Positions 1 through 5,482 of a stretch of 6,353 nucleotides of DNA are shown here, in pieces. Under the pieces are notes generated by a model. The model was not told the DNA's origin. It saw only the letters and a list, made by a program, of their open reading frames with translations, and searched no databases. The first letter of the stretch is position 1, and each line of letters starts with the position of its first letter. The stretch comes from an uncultured Porphyromonadaceae bacterium. GTDB taxonomy: Bacteria; Bacteroidota; Bacteroidia; Bacteroidales; Muribaculaceae. Made by a program: the position numbers and the translations under genes. The DNA is taken from positions 1 to 6,353 of the forward strand of contig UQLO01000064.1 of NCBI GenBank assembly GCA_900541865.1, given 5' to 3'.

Positions 1-333
1 AATGTTCTAAAAATCAGCTCAGTCCATAGGTTCAGCCCATAAATGATAGAATTCTAATAGCGATGACACCATCCCCCTGCTTGCGCCCCCCCGTTCTATC
101 CCTTCAAAAAGAAACGAAGGTTCCGACGAATTGTCCTTTTTAGCACAAAAACCAGCAAGCAAGTCCGTTGGATCAAAAAATATATTTTAACCTGCCGGCG
201 TTCAACATATTACGGAGTAATTTAGTAGATCTCCATTTTTCTTTTTACATTTATTTAACCAAAATAATACAGCCGATTCCAAATAAAATATCTTACTTTG
301 GCCCAATTAACTACCAATCACATTTTCACGCTT
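1..333. other. Gene-free AT-rich intergenic region
   Basis: I see no convincing gene here. The stretch is mostly AT-rich, has a run of seven C at 86-92, and has a weak inverted repeat (CCTTC at 101-105 with GAAGG at 116-120). A short open frame starting at 168 has low-complexity content and runs into the signal-peptide region of the next gene in another frame, so I treat it as chance. The last 40 bases probably carry the promoter and leader of the gene at 334. Confidence 0.6.
293..300 (+). promoter_or_regulatory. Possible Bacteroidetes -7 box for the exported-protein gene
   Basis: TTACTTTG matches the Bacteroidetes -7 consensus TAnnTTTG except at the second base, and lies about 34 bases before the ATG at 334. 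I do not see a good TTTG-type -33 element at the expected distance, so this is a weak call. Confidence 0.3.
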
Positions 334-1632
334 ATGAGAATTTTCACCACCATATCTGTTGCATTGCTCGCTTGCGCATCCGCTCTGGCTTATGAGCCCA
401 AGACCATCGCCGGCCACACCTTCGAGATAGCTCCGGCATACAATTTCCCCGAAATCCTTCCCGAAGTTAAAGAACGTACGGTCAGCGCAGATCATGGCTA
501 TAGCTTCGGTATGATGGTCCTCGCGCCCGACGATATCTGTCTTGGCTGGATTGGCTACGACGCCACCTCAGCTGCCCAGCTTGTGCGTCTGCGCCTCGAA
601 GGCGACATTATTCAGCAGTCCGTGGTGCCGGTAGTATTTTCCGGTCAGGATGCTTTCACGCCTGAGCGCCGACAGATATTTGTCGGCAACGACACCGAAG
701 GCAATCCTTTTCTCTCCACCCCCTCCAACGCCGGAGAGCAGTTCCGAATCTACTCCTGCGGCCTAAGCGGCGAGTCGGTCGAAACGGCCGAAAGCTATGC
801 CCCGGCCGGAGTCGACGACTACTTCACCCGCGAGGTATCTGTCTACGGCAATATCCGCTCCGGCTCCTTCACTGCGGCAGCCCCATTTTGGGATGGCAAT
901 TACTCTATCTATGGCCAGGCAGGAAAGCAAGGCATCGGTATATGGCAGTATAACGCAGCAGAGGCTCAGAGCAGCCGGCTGTCGAAGCTCAATACTTCGT
1001 TCTTCTACCCTACCGTACAGGCTCTCGGCGGCAACTGGCTGCTTGTGGACAACCGAGGCCTTGGCCAATCCTCACCGCAAACCTACAGCGAACCGTCGGT
1101 ATTTCAGATCCTTTCGTCCGGCAGTCTGAGCCAGAAGTCGTATATCGAAGGTGACAATGTGCCCGGTGTCGGTTGTGGAGCCCATATCTTCAGTTTTGGC
1201 GACCAGTGGTTCATAATCTATCTGGCAGAGCGCCTCGGCGAACGCTACTATCAAATCTCAAACTTGCCGGGCTACCCCTACTCTATCTATGATGCAGAGC
1301 CCGTTTGGGCCCTCAAGGAAGAAATTCCTCAGTATAACTCCGATTTCGGCACCTACAAAATCGACGACGGAATTCTCGACACCTCCTTCATCACCACCAT
1401 CCCCGAAAGCGACAACACTCTTTCGCTCTATATACTCACCTCAATGAGAGGGCTGGCCAAGTATACCCTCTCCGACAGAAGCAATGTTCAAACGTCTGCG
1501 ATTGCCATCGACCTACCCTCGGAGGAGGTTCGCATCTACAACCTCTCCGGCATACTCGTTCAGGCGCCTCTGGCCCCTGGTGTCTATATCGAAGTGTGCG
1601 GCAGTCAACGGCGGCGCATCCTCGTCAAATAA
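334..1632 (+). CDS. Exported protein of unknown function with a sorting-domain-like C-terminus
   Basis: A 432-residue protein of unrecognised function. I start it at the ATG at 334, because this gives a clean signal peptide (MRIFTTISVALLACASALA, cleavage after ALA). The TTG at 298 would put a polar extension in front of it. Cys14 (LLAC) leaves a lipoprotein as an alternative. The body is rich in aromatic, Gly and Ser residues with beta-type blocks such as GIGIWQYN and NWLLVDNRG, which suggests a beta-rich or propeller-like fold; I see no catalytic motif. Residues about 397-432 (VRIYNLSGILVQ, GVY, ILVK ending) resemble a shortened type IX secretion type A sorting domain, a tail common on secreted Bacteroidetes proteins. 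It stands alone on its strand before the tRNA and is probably a host gene, not part of the prophage. Export is well supported; the sorting route is inferred. Confidence 0.8.
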   Translation: MRIFTTISVALLACASALAYEPKTIAGHTFEIAPAYNFPEILPEVKERTVSADHGYSFGMMVLAPDDICLGWIGYDATSAAQLVRLRLEGDIIQQSVVPVVFSGQDAFTPERRQIFVGNDTEGNPFLSTPSNAGEQFRIYSCGLSGESVETAESYAPAGVDDYFTREVSVYGNIRSGSFTAAAPFWDGNYSIYGQAGKQGIGIWQYNAAEAQSSRLSKLNTSFFYPTVQALGGNWLLVDNRGLGQSSPQTYSEPSVFQILSSGSLSQKSYIEGDNVPGVGCGAHIFSFGDQWFIIYLAERLGERYYQISNLPGYPYSIYDAEPVWALKEEIPQYNSDFGTYKIDDGILDTSFITTIPESDNTLSLYILTSMRGLAKYTLSDRSNVQTSAIAIDLPSEEVRIYNLSGILVQAPLAPGVYIEVCGSQRRRILVK

Positions 1633-1675
1633 AAAGCAACAGTTTTAGTCCTCCACAACATACTGATTTATAGGA

Positions 1676-1694
1676 ATCGGCGCCATAAGCCGAT
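1676..1694 (+). other. Short perfect inverted repeat in the spacer
   Basis: ATCGGC (1676-1681) pairs with GCCGAT (1689-1694) around a 7-base loop, 44 bases after the stop of the exported-protein gene. It is followed by A-rich rather than T-rich sequence on the plus strand, so it lacks the U tract of a standard terminator. It may still mark the transcript end. Confidence 0.35.
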
Positions 1695-1721
1695 AAAAGC
1701 TCAAAAAAAGTAGCAAAAAAA

Positions 1722-1753
1722 TTAGGAAGATCCAAAAAAACTACCTAACTTTG
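1722..1753 (+). promoter_or_regulatory. Promoter of tRNA-Ser, Bacteroidetes type
   Basis: TAACTTTG at 1746-1753 fits the Bacteroidetes -7 consensus TAnnTTTG exactly. TTAG at 1722-1725, 20 bases upstream, is a degenerate -33 element. The box lies 29 bases before the first tRNA base, which fits a short leader. The -7 box is clear; the -33 is weak. Confidence 0.65.
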
Positions 1754-1782
1754 CACCGCAATTGGGAAAACAAGCCCTCTAA

Positions 1783-1870
1783 GGAGCGATGCTCGAGTGG
1801 CTGAAGAGGCACGCCTGGAAAGCGTGTATACCCCAAAAGGGTATCCCGAGTTCGAATCTCGGTCGCTCCG
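1783..1870 (+). tRNA. tRNA-Ser (anticodon GGA)
   Basis: A complete class II tRNA folds by eye. The acceptor stem is GGAGCGA (1783-1789) with TCGCTCC (1863-1869), plus discriminator G1870. The D stem is CTC (1792-1794) with GAG (1806-1808). The anticodon stem is CACGC (1810-1814) with GCGTG (1822-1826), and the loop CTGGAAA gives anticodon GGA (1817-1819). The long variable arm pairs TACCC (1829-1833) with GGGTA (1839-1843), as expected for serine. The T stem is CCGAG/CTCGG around TTCGAAT (1851-1857). CCA is not encoded. The tRNA reads UCC/UCU codons. It is intact, so the integrated element restores its 3' end. Confidence 0.97.
1846..1870 (+). other. Probable prophage attachment site (attL) in the tRNA 3' end
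   Basis: Tyrosine recombinases often integrate into the T arm and 3' end of tRNA genes, leaving a direct copy at the far end of the element. An integrase begins 160 bases downstream and phage genes follow, so the core probably lies in the T-arm/acceptor segment 1846-1870, perhaps a few bases further. I found no second copy in the window; the far copy should lie beyond its right end. Exact limits are inferred. Confidence 0.55.
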
Positions 1871-1876
1871 CAAAAT

Positions 1877-1926
1877 AAAGCGCTGAACGTTAAGCGATTA
1901 CAAAAATCGCGACGCTCGGCGCTTTT
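1877..1926 (+). terminator. Long hairpin with T tract after tRNA-Ser
   Basis: AAAGCGC (1877-1883) pairs with GCGCTTT (1919-1925) and extends through TGA/TCG with one wobble. After a mismatch, CGTT (1888-1891) pairs with GACG (1911-1914). After a two-base bulge, GCGATT (1894-1899) pairs with AATCGC (1905-1910) around the loop ACAAA. The 3' arm ends in TTTT (1923-1926). This fits an intrinsic terminator for the tRNA transcript, 7 bases past its end. Because it is near-symmetric with A's on the left arm, it could also act on the minus strand. Confidence 0.6.
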
Positions 1927-1957
1927 CGCAAATTCGCAGTGGACGTCAATGCTCGCA

Positions 1958-1993
1958 ATGGCTCATTATGGCCTTTTATGGCTCATTCCGGCC
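1958..1993 (+). repeat. Two 16-bp direct repeats, 20-bp period
   Basis: ATGGCTCATTATGGCC (1958-1973) and ATGGCTCATTCCGGCC (1978-1993) differ at only two central bases and start exactly 20 bp apart, about two helical turns. They lie between the attachment site and the integrase start, where integrase arm sites or excisionase sites are found. The function is inferred. Confidence 0.75.
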
Positions 1994-1997
1994 TAAA

Positions 1998-2019
1998 AAC
2001 TTGCAAATAACTTGCAAAT
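1998..2019 (+). repeat. Tandem 11-bp repeat next to the integrase start
   Basis: AACTTGCAAAT occurs twice head-to-tail (1998-2008, 2009-2019), ending 11 bases before the integrase ATG. The core GCAAAT also occurs at 1928-1933. One repeat per helical turn suits cooperative protein binding, such as the integrase arm-binding domain. Its overlap with the likely integrase promoter region (TAACTTGC at 2008-2015 is a poor -7 box) would allow autoregulation. Confidence 0.75.
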
Positions 2020-2030
2020 GACAAAAGAGT

Positions 2031-3305
2031 ATGACTAAGCTAAAAATTTACATTGACAAGCGCCGCCCCCTTGCGGACGGCAAATGCCCGGTAAAACTGA
2101 GCATCACGCACGCCGGGAAAACTCAGTACATCTCGCTCGGGGTCTCCATTGATCCCGAGCTATGGGACGGTCGGCGCGTGGCCGGAGATGCCCCCACTTC
2201 GGCCTTCTTGGCTCTACGCTTCACCGCGGCCCAGGCTGAAGTTCTGCGGCTGTCCGCTTCGGGCGAGGACGCCTCCATGACTATGGCGCAAATGAAACAA
2301 CATATCTGCGTCTTGTGGGGCGTAGAACCCTCGCGTAACATGAAACCTGACGCAGGTGCCTTTCTTACGCACTTCCAAAACTTCGTTTCGTCTAAGTCTG
2401 GTCGAACCGCGGAACTTTATCAGGCCACACTCAAACGGCTCCTCGACTTCTGCCCGGGCTTGGATCGCGTCAAATTCGAGGACATAACGCCTGAGTGGCT
2501 CCGGCGTTTTAAGGCGTACTTAGATGCCCGAGGGAACTCGGCCAACTCTGCCGACATCCACTTCCGAAATATTCGCGCTGTATTCAACGATGCGATTACG
2601 GCGGAACTTACTCAAAGTTACCCGTTCCGGCGATTCAGGCATCACTCCGAAGCGACCCCGAAGAGGTCGCTCACGCTTGAGCAACTCCGCGCTCTGATTT
2701 CGACACCGGTGGAGCCTTTTCTGCGTAAATATGTCGATGCCTTTCTGTTGATGTTCGCCCTGCGCGGAATTAACGTTGTTGACTTCTGCCACCTGAAGGA
2801 GCTGAACGGCGACACCGTTGAATATACGCGGTCAAAGACAAAGAAGCCCTATATAATAAAAGTGCAGCCGGAAGGGCAGCGGTTGATCGAGAGGCTCCGC
2901 GGCCAAAATTGGTTGCTCTACCCCCTCGACCGAGTGGCCGATTATAGACGCTACACCCAGGAGCTGAACGAGGCGCTGCGCAAGGTTAGCGCGATGTTGC
3001 CGGGGCGCCCGCATATCACCAGCTACACGGCACGACACACTTGGAGCACCATAGCCTCCGACCTCGACATCCCCAAAGAGGTAATAGCGGCGGCGCTGGG
3101 GCATGGTGCTCACTCTGTGACGGACATATATATAAGGTTTGACCAAAAGAAGGCAGACCGCGCCAATCGCCTCGTGCTTGACTGGGTGCTGTATGGTAAA
3201 CGCAGAACATGGGCAGAGGTCGAGGCAGAAAACGCACTGCGCGAAACAGCCCCGTGGACGCCACCGGCGTGGCTAACGGCTCAGTCGCAGACGCCCGATG
3301 ATTAA
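2031..3305 (+). CDS. int: Tyrosine recombinase (phage integrase), Bacteroidetes type
   Basis: A 424-residue site-specific recombinase that would insert and excise the prophage at tRNA-Ser. Residues 1-90 fit the Bacteroidetes arm-type DNA-binding domain (KLKIYIDKRRPLADGKCPV, ISLGVSIDPELWDG). Residues about 108-205 form the SAM-like core-binding domain. Residues about 212-385 form the catalytic domain: Arg245 (ALRG), a beta-hairpin Lys (269 or 271), Arg335 in SYTARHTW, His358 (ALGH) and the nucleophile Tyr367 (DIYI). The usual His of HxxR is Tyr332, a change I recall in Bacteroidetes relatives. Length and domain set look complete. The ATG at 2031 directly precedes the conserved KLKIYID strand and follows an A-rich leader. 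The gene reads away from the tRNA. Its last ten codons overlap the opposing lipoprotein gene by 33 bp. Confidence 0.95.
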   Translation: MTKLKIYIDKRRPLADGKCPVKLSITHAGKTQYISLGVSIDPELWDGRRVAGDAPTSAFLALRFTAAQAEVLRLSASGEDASMTMAQMKQHICVLWGVEPSRNMKPDAGAFLTHFQNFVSSKSGRTAELYQATLKRLLDFCPGLDRVKFEDITPEWLRRFKAYLDARGNSANSADIHFRNIRAVFNDAITAELTQSYPFRRFRHHSEATPKRSLTLEQLRALISTPVEPFLRKYVDAFLLMFALRGINVVDFCHLKELNGDTVEYTRSKTKKPYIIKVQPEGQRLIERLRGQNWLLYPLDRVADYRRYTQELNEALRKVSAMLPGRPHITSYTARHTWSTIASDLDIPKEVIAAALGHGAHSVTDIYIRFDQKKADRANRLVLDWVLYGKRRTWAEVEAENALRETAPWTPPAWLTAQSQTPDD

Positions 3306-3650
3306 CAGCACGGCCACGGCGATGACAGCATAGGCCCAGGGCGCGGACGAAGTTCCGCCCGACGTCGCAGCGGGCACGGTGACGACCTTGGTCACCGTGT
3401 CCGTGCGCGCTTTGTATACCGTGTCCGTGCGGTGCATGTAGCGCCAGCGGTCGCGGTACTCCGTTATACGGATCGTATCGCCGGCGCGGTAGACCTCGCG
3501 CTCCGTCACCATGACCACAGTGTCGGAGCGGGCGCTGGCGATGTGCGTGCTGTCGGTGCTCGTCATGGGGACGGAAACGGGGACGTAGACCGCGCGAGAG
3601 CACGCCGCGGCGGTCATTGCGATAATGATAATGAGGATTAGATTGCGCAT
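3273..3650 (-). CDS. Lipoprotein with C-terminal membrane anchor, candidate u-spanin
   Basis: A 125-residue protein with a hydrophobic N-terminus (MRNLILIIIIAMTAAAC) and a lipobox-like AAAC at Cys17. A beta-prone periplasmic stretch rich in Thr, Val and Asp follows. A transmembrane helix at about 101-119 and a basic cytoplasmic tail (RLRLSR) end the protein. A lipid anchor at one end and an inner-membrane helix at the other is the layout of one-piece spanins, which fuse inner and outer membranes in the last step of phage lysis. No acidic run follows Cys17, so surface export is not suggested. RTDTV recurs at 74-78 and 82-86, with RSDTV at 41-45. The gene starts 2 bases after the endolysin stop, completing a holin-endolysin-spanin order. 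The lipobox has Ala at -3, which is weak; a simple membrane-bound lipoprotein is the alternative. Spanin function is inferred from layout and context. Confidence 0.75.
   Translation of the reverse strand: MRNLILIIIIAMTAAACSRAVYVPVSVPMTSTDSTHIASARSDTVVMVTEREVYRAGDTIRITEYRDRWRYMHRTDTVYKARTDTVTKVVTVPAATSGGTSSAPWAYAVIAVAVLLIIGRLRLSR
3394..3431 (-). repeat. 14-bp direct repeat inside the spanin candidate
   Basis: ACCGTGTCCGTGCG (plus-strand reading) occurs at 3394-3407 and 3418-3431. The 24-bp period equals eight codons and encodes the repeated RTDTV motif. This is an in-frame short duplication. Confidence 0.7.
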
Positions 3651-3652
3651 TG

Positions 3653-4051
3653 TCAGAGGTGCAGCACCTGCCGCTTTTTGTTGGTGGGGTCGTAGCTGAT
3701 ATGCACCCAGCGGAATTTTTTCTCGTCGATGAGCTGGCAGAAGGGCAGGTGCAGCGTCTGCGCCAGCTCGAACAGCCGGCGGTTCTCGGCGGGGCCTCCG
3801 ACGCTGAGGTCGGCGGCCATGCCGCGCAGGTGGTGCGAGGTGACGGCGCCCCCGACGGCCTTATTGAGCGCCGGGCAGCGGTAGCCGCTGGTCACGGTCA
3901 CCGGTTCGCCGTAGGCTTCGCGCAGCGGGTCGAGCACGTTGAGCACCAGCGCCTCGAGGTTTGCGACGTGCTGTGCGTTGGGCGTGTTGTCTATGCCACG
4001 GCGCGCGGCGGTGGCGCTGGCGCAGAGTTCTGAAATGGAAAAATACTTCAT
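3653..4051 (-). CDS. M15-family zinc peptidase, probable endolysin
   Basis: A 132-residue peptidase of the M15 (VanY / D-Ala-D-Ala carboxypeptidase-like) group, predicted to cut peptidoglycan cross-links. The motif SHHLRGMAAD (72-81) gives zinc ligands His74 and Asp81; WVH (115-117) supplies the third ligand, His117. SGYRCPALN (55-63) is the conserved substrate-side segment. The length matches the stand-alone domain, with no signal peptide and no cell-wall-binding domain, so a holin would be needed for access to the wall. The start overlaps the stop of the upstream two-helix gene (ATGA, 4048-4051), and the candidate spanin follows after 2 bases. Phage endolysin is the best reading because of this context; a virion-associated or host peptidase is less likely. 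Confidence 0.9.
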   Translation of the reverse strand: MKYFSISELCASATAARRGIDNTPNAQHVANLEALVLNVLDPLREAYGEPVTVTSGYRCPALNKAVGGAVTSHHLRGMAADLSVGGPAENRRLFELAQTLHLPFCQLIDEKKFRWVHISYDPTNKKRQVLHL

Positions 4052-4260
4052 GGCTTGGCTTTGTAGTGATAGTCTATGCCCAGGATGGCCCCGGCAAAGG
4101 TTAGTATTTCACCGAAGGCCACAAGCACGGAGCTGTCAATCTCGCCTTCGGGCGGGGTCAAAAATCCCATAATGAGCAGCACCACGCCGGCCACGGTTAC
4201 GCCGGTGGCCAGCAGGAGTTGCACGATTCCTTTGGTGTGTGGTTTCTTCGGTGCGGCCAT
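4048..4260 (-). CDS. Two-helix membrane protein, holin candidate
   Basis: A 70-residue protein with two hydrophobic helices, about 11-34 (GIVQLLLATGVTVAGVVLLI) and 43-62 (SSVLVAFGEILTFAGAILGI), joined by the short acidic turn TPPEGEID. Both ends are basic (KKPHTK and YKAKP), predicting both termini in the cytoplasm, as in two-helix holins. Similar small proteins are familiar from Bacteroides-type prophages, mostly unnamed. I choose the ATG at 4260, two bases after the upstream stop, over an upstream in-frame start that would add a basic 16-residue extension overlapping the previous gene. Its stop overlaps the endolysin start by four bases. Pore formation is inferred from topology and position. 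Confidence 0.75.
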   Translation of the reverse strand: MAAPKKPHTKGIVQLLLATGVTVAGVVLLIMGFLTPPEGEIDSSVLVAFGEILTFAGAILGIDYHYKAKP

Positions 4261-4262
4261 AG

Positions 4263-4604
4263 TCAGTCGGTTTTTGAGGCAAGGGCGGCGCGTGCCTCGG
4301 CCTTGCATTGTTCGGCGTATTCGTTGTAGGTGGCGAACTCGTCGGGCTTGGTGTCGCGCTGGCGGAGTATGGCCAGCTCGGCGCTGACTGAGTAGCGGGT
4401 GCGGATGAGGCGCTCTACTTCGGCTTCGTAGGCTGCGGTGGTGAACGCGGTCGGAGCCGCCTCCTCCCAGTTGTCTGCATCGGCTTGCGGCACTATCACG
4501 CGGGAGATGCGCTCGGTCTGCTCGGTGCCTATGCGGCGCAGGGTGTTGGCGGGGTCGGTGGCCGTAAGCTCGACGAAGCCGTTAAATGCGGATGTTGTTA
4601 TCAT
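4263..4604 (-). CDS. Small phage protein sharing an N-terminal module with the adjacent fibre
   Basis: A 113-residue, soluble-looking protein of unknown function. Residues about 31-50 (ISRVIVPQADADNWEE) align with ITRKVLTPKETIDDWRE at the same position of the upstream fibre-like protein, so the two share an N-terminal module. Residues about 59-105 (YEAEVERLIRTRYS, AILRQRDTKPDEF, YNEYAEQCKAEAR) are helical and charged. I recall this pattern as a recurrent C-terminus of small Bacteroidetes-phage proteins near tail genes, without a known role. It starts inside the stop of the fibre gene (ATGA) and ends 2 bases before the holin candidate. A fibre-associated or tail-assembly role is plausible but unproven. 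Confidence 0.75.
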   Translation of the reverse strand: MITTSAFNGFVELTATDPANTLRRIGTEQTERISRVIVPQADADNWEEAAPTAFTTAAYEAEVERLIRTRYSVSAELAILRQRDTKPDEFATYNEYAEQCKAEARAALASKTD

Positions 4605-5482
4605 GCTGTTGCGAATGTGATTTGTTTTTCTGCGGCCTCAGCTATCAGCTCCTCAGTGAGACGGGCGAAGGCGTCGGCGTGCAGGGTGATGGTGATTGGT
4701 TTTGTGTTGGCCGCGTTGGCGACCATATACTCGATGCTTTCGAGGCTTAACTTCGGACAATCCTTGAAGGCTATGGAGCAAGGCAGCTCGGAGAAGTTGA
4801 TGGTCTCCAGCGCCGTGCAGCCGGAAAAAGATTGGTTAAAGTTGGTGTTGGTCAGTTTGTCGAGGCGTATGCGTCCGTCTATCTTGCGCAGGCGGGAGCA
4901 GCGGATGAAGGCGTTCGTCATCGCCACCGGCGAGAGCGTGTATTCGTTGCTGGCCGCAGTCGCCGAAGCGCCCATCACGGCCACCTCGATGAGCGACTGG
5001 TTATAAAACGCATGCGTCAGGTCTATCATGTAAGAGCTGCGCATGCCGTCCGACGACGCCGTCAGCAGGTTGGTGCGGATGCGAGACCCTTCGGAACTGC
5101 GATTGTAAGTGCCGCCTTGTGCGGGAGTGGCGAAGTTAAGGCGTCCGTGTGCAAGGATGCGGCGCACATCGGTCTCGGTGAGGTCGGTGATGCCGTTGGC
5201 CGCGAAATAACCCGTCGCGGCGTCGTAGGTAATAGCCCCGCAGCCCGTGACGGCCACCTCGGCCAAAAACTCCTCGGACGGCGGCACGAAGGCAGCCGCC
5301 GCCTTTTCGAGGGTGGTTTTCTGCTCGGTGGTCACCTCGCGCCAGTCGTCTATGGTCTCTTTGGGTGTCAGCACTTTGCGGGTTATAAAAACAGGGTAAT
5401 TGGTGGGTCGGCTCTGGGTTAAGAAATTACCCCCCCCTGCGTAAATCTCTGTCAGTGAGCCTATTGTGCGGGTTTCTATCAT
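4601..5482 (-). CDS. Tail-fibre-like protein with leucine-rich-repeat-like region
   Basis: A 293-residue protein, probably part of the phage host-recognition apparatus. Residues 1-70 hold the short module shared with the next gene (ITRKVLTPKETIDDWRE at 33-49). Residues 85-110 (TYDAATGYFAANGITDLTETDVRRIL) form a hinge-like module also seen in the upstream gene. Residues about 150-246 show irregular BspA-type leucine-rich repeats (AFIRCSRLRKIDG, SFSGCTALETINFSELP, FKDCPKL). Residues 243-293 are a C-terminal module (SIEYMVANAANTKPITITLH ending ITFATA) shared with the upstream paralogue. There is no signal peptide, as expected for a virion protein. Start and stop both overlap neighbours by 4 bp. 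A run of eight G covers codons 16-18. Fibre function is inferred from neighbours and modular build. Confidence 0.8.
   Translation of the reverse strand: MIETRTIGSLTEIYAGGGNFLTQSRPTNYPVFITRKVLTPKETIDDWREVTTEQKTTLEKAAAAFVPPSEEFLAEVAVTGCGAITYDAATGYFAANGITDLTETDVRRILAHGRLNFATPAQGGTYNRSSEGSRIRTNLLTASSDGMRSSYMIDLTHAFYNQSLIEVAVMGASATAASNEYTLSPVAMTNAFIRCSRLRKIDGRIRLDKLTNTNFNQSFSGCTALETINFSELPCSIAFKDCPKLSLESIEYMVANAANTKPITITLHADAFARLTEELIAEAAEKQITFATA
5430..5437 (-). repeat. G8 homopolymer at codons 16-18 of the fibre-like gene
   Basis: The coding strand reads GCA, then eight G, then TAAT. In the present frame this is Ala-Gly-Gly-Gly-Asn. Adding one G gives TAA at once; losing one G gives Val-Ile-Ser-stop. 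Such tracts in early codons are classic sites of slipped-strand on/off switching, although slippage here is not shown. Confidence 0.85.

Noticed and set aside
298..333. TTG start extending the exported protein by 12 residues
   Set aside because: The extension is polar and would bury the signal peptide; the ATG at 334 gives a clean one. The TTG is also part of the likely -7 box.
168..395. Open frame of 75 codons upstream of the exported-protein gene
   Set aside because: Low-complexity, AT-driven composition, no domain, and it runs into the real signal-peptide region in another frame.
1958..2019. Repeats as a CRISPR array
   Set aside because: Repeats are too short, there are only two copies of each, and there are no spacers of regular length.
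3016..3603. Minus-strand 195-codon frame overlapping integrase and the spanin candidate
   Set aside because: Arg/His-rich, with no recognisable domain; a shadow of the real genes in GC-rich sequence.
3650..4033. Plus-strand frame opposite the M15 peptidase
   Set aside because: The antisense frame of a gene with a full zinc-binding motif; its own product shows no motif.
4261..4308. Upstream start for the two-helix protein (86 residues)
   Set aside because: It would overlap the preceding gene by 46 bases and add a basic, unconserved-looking stretch; the ATG at 4260 fits the tight 2-bp spacing seen elsewhere in the operon.
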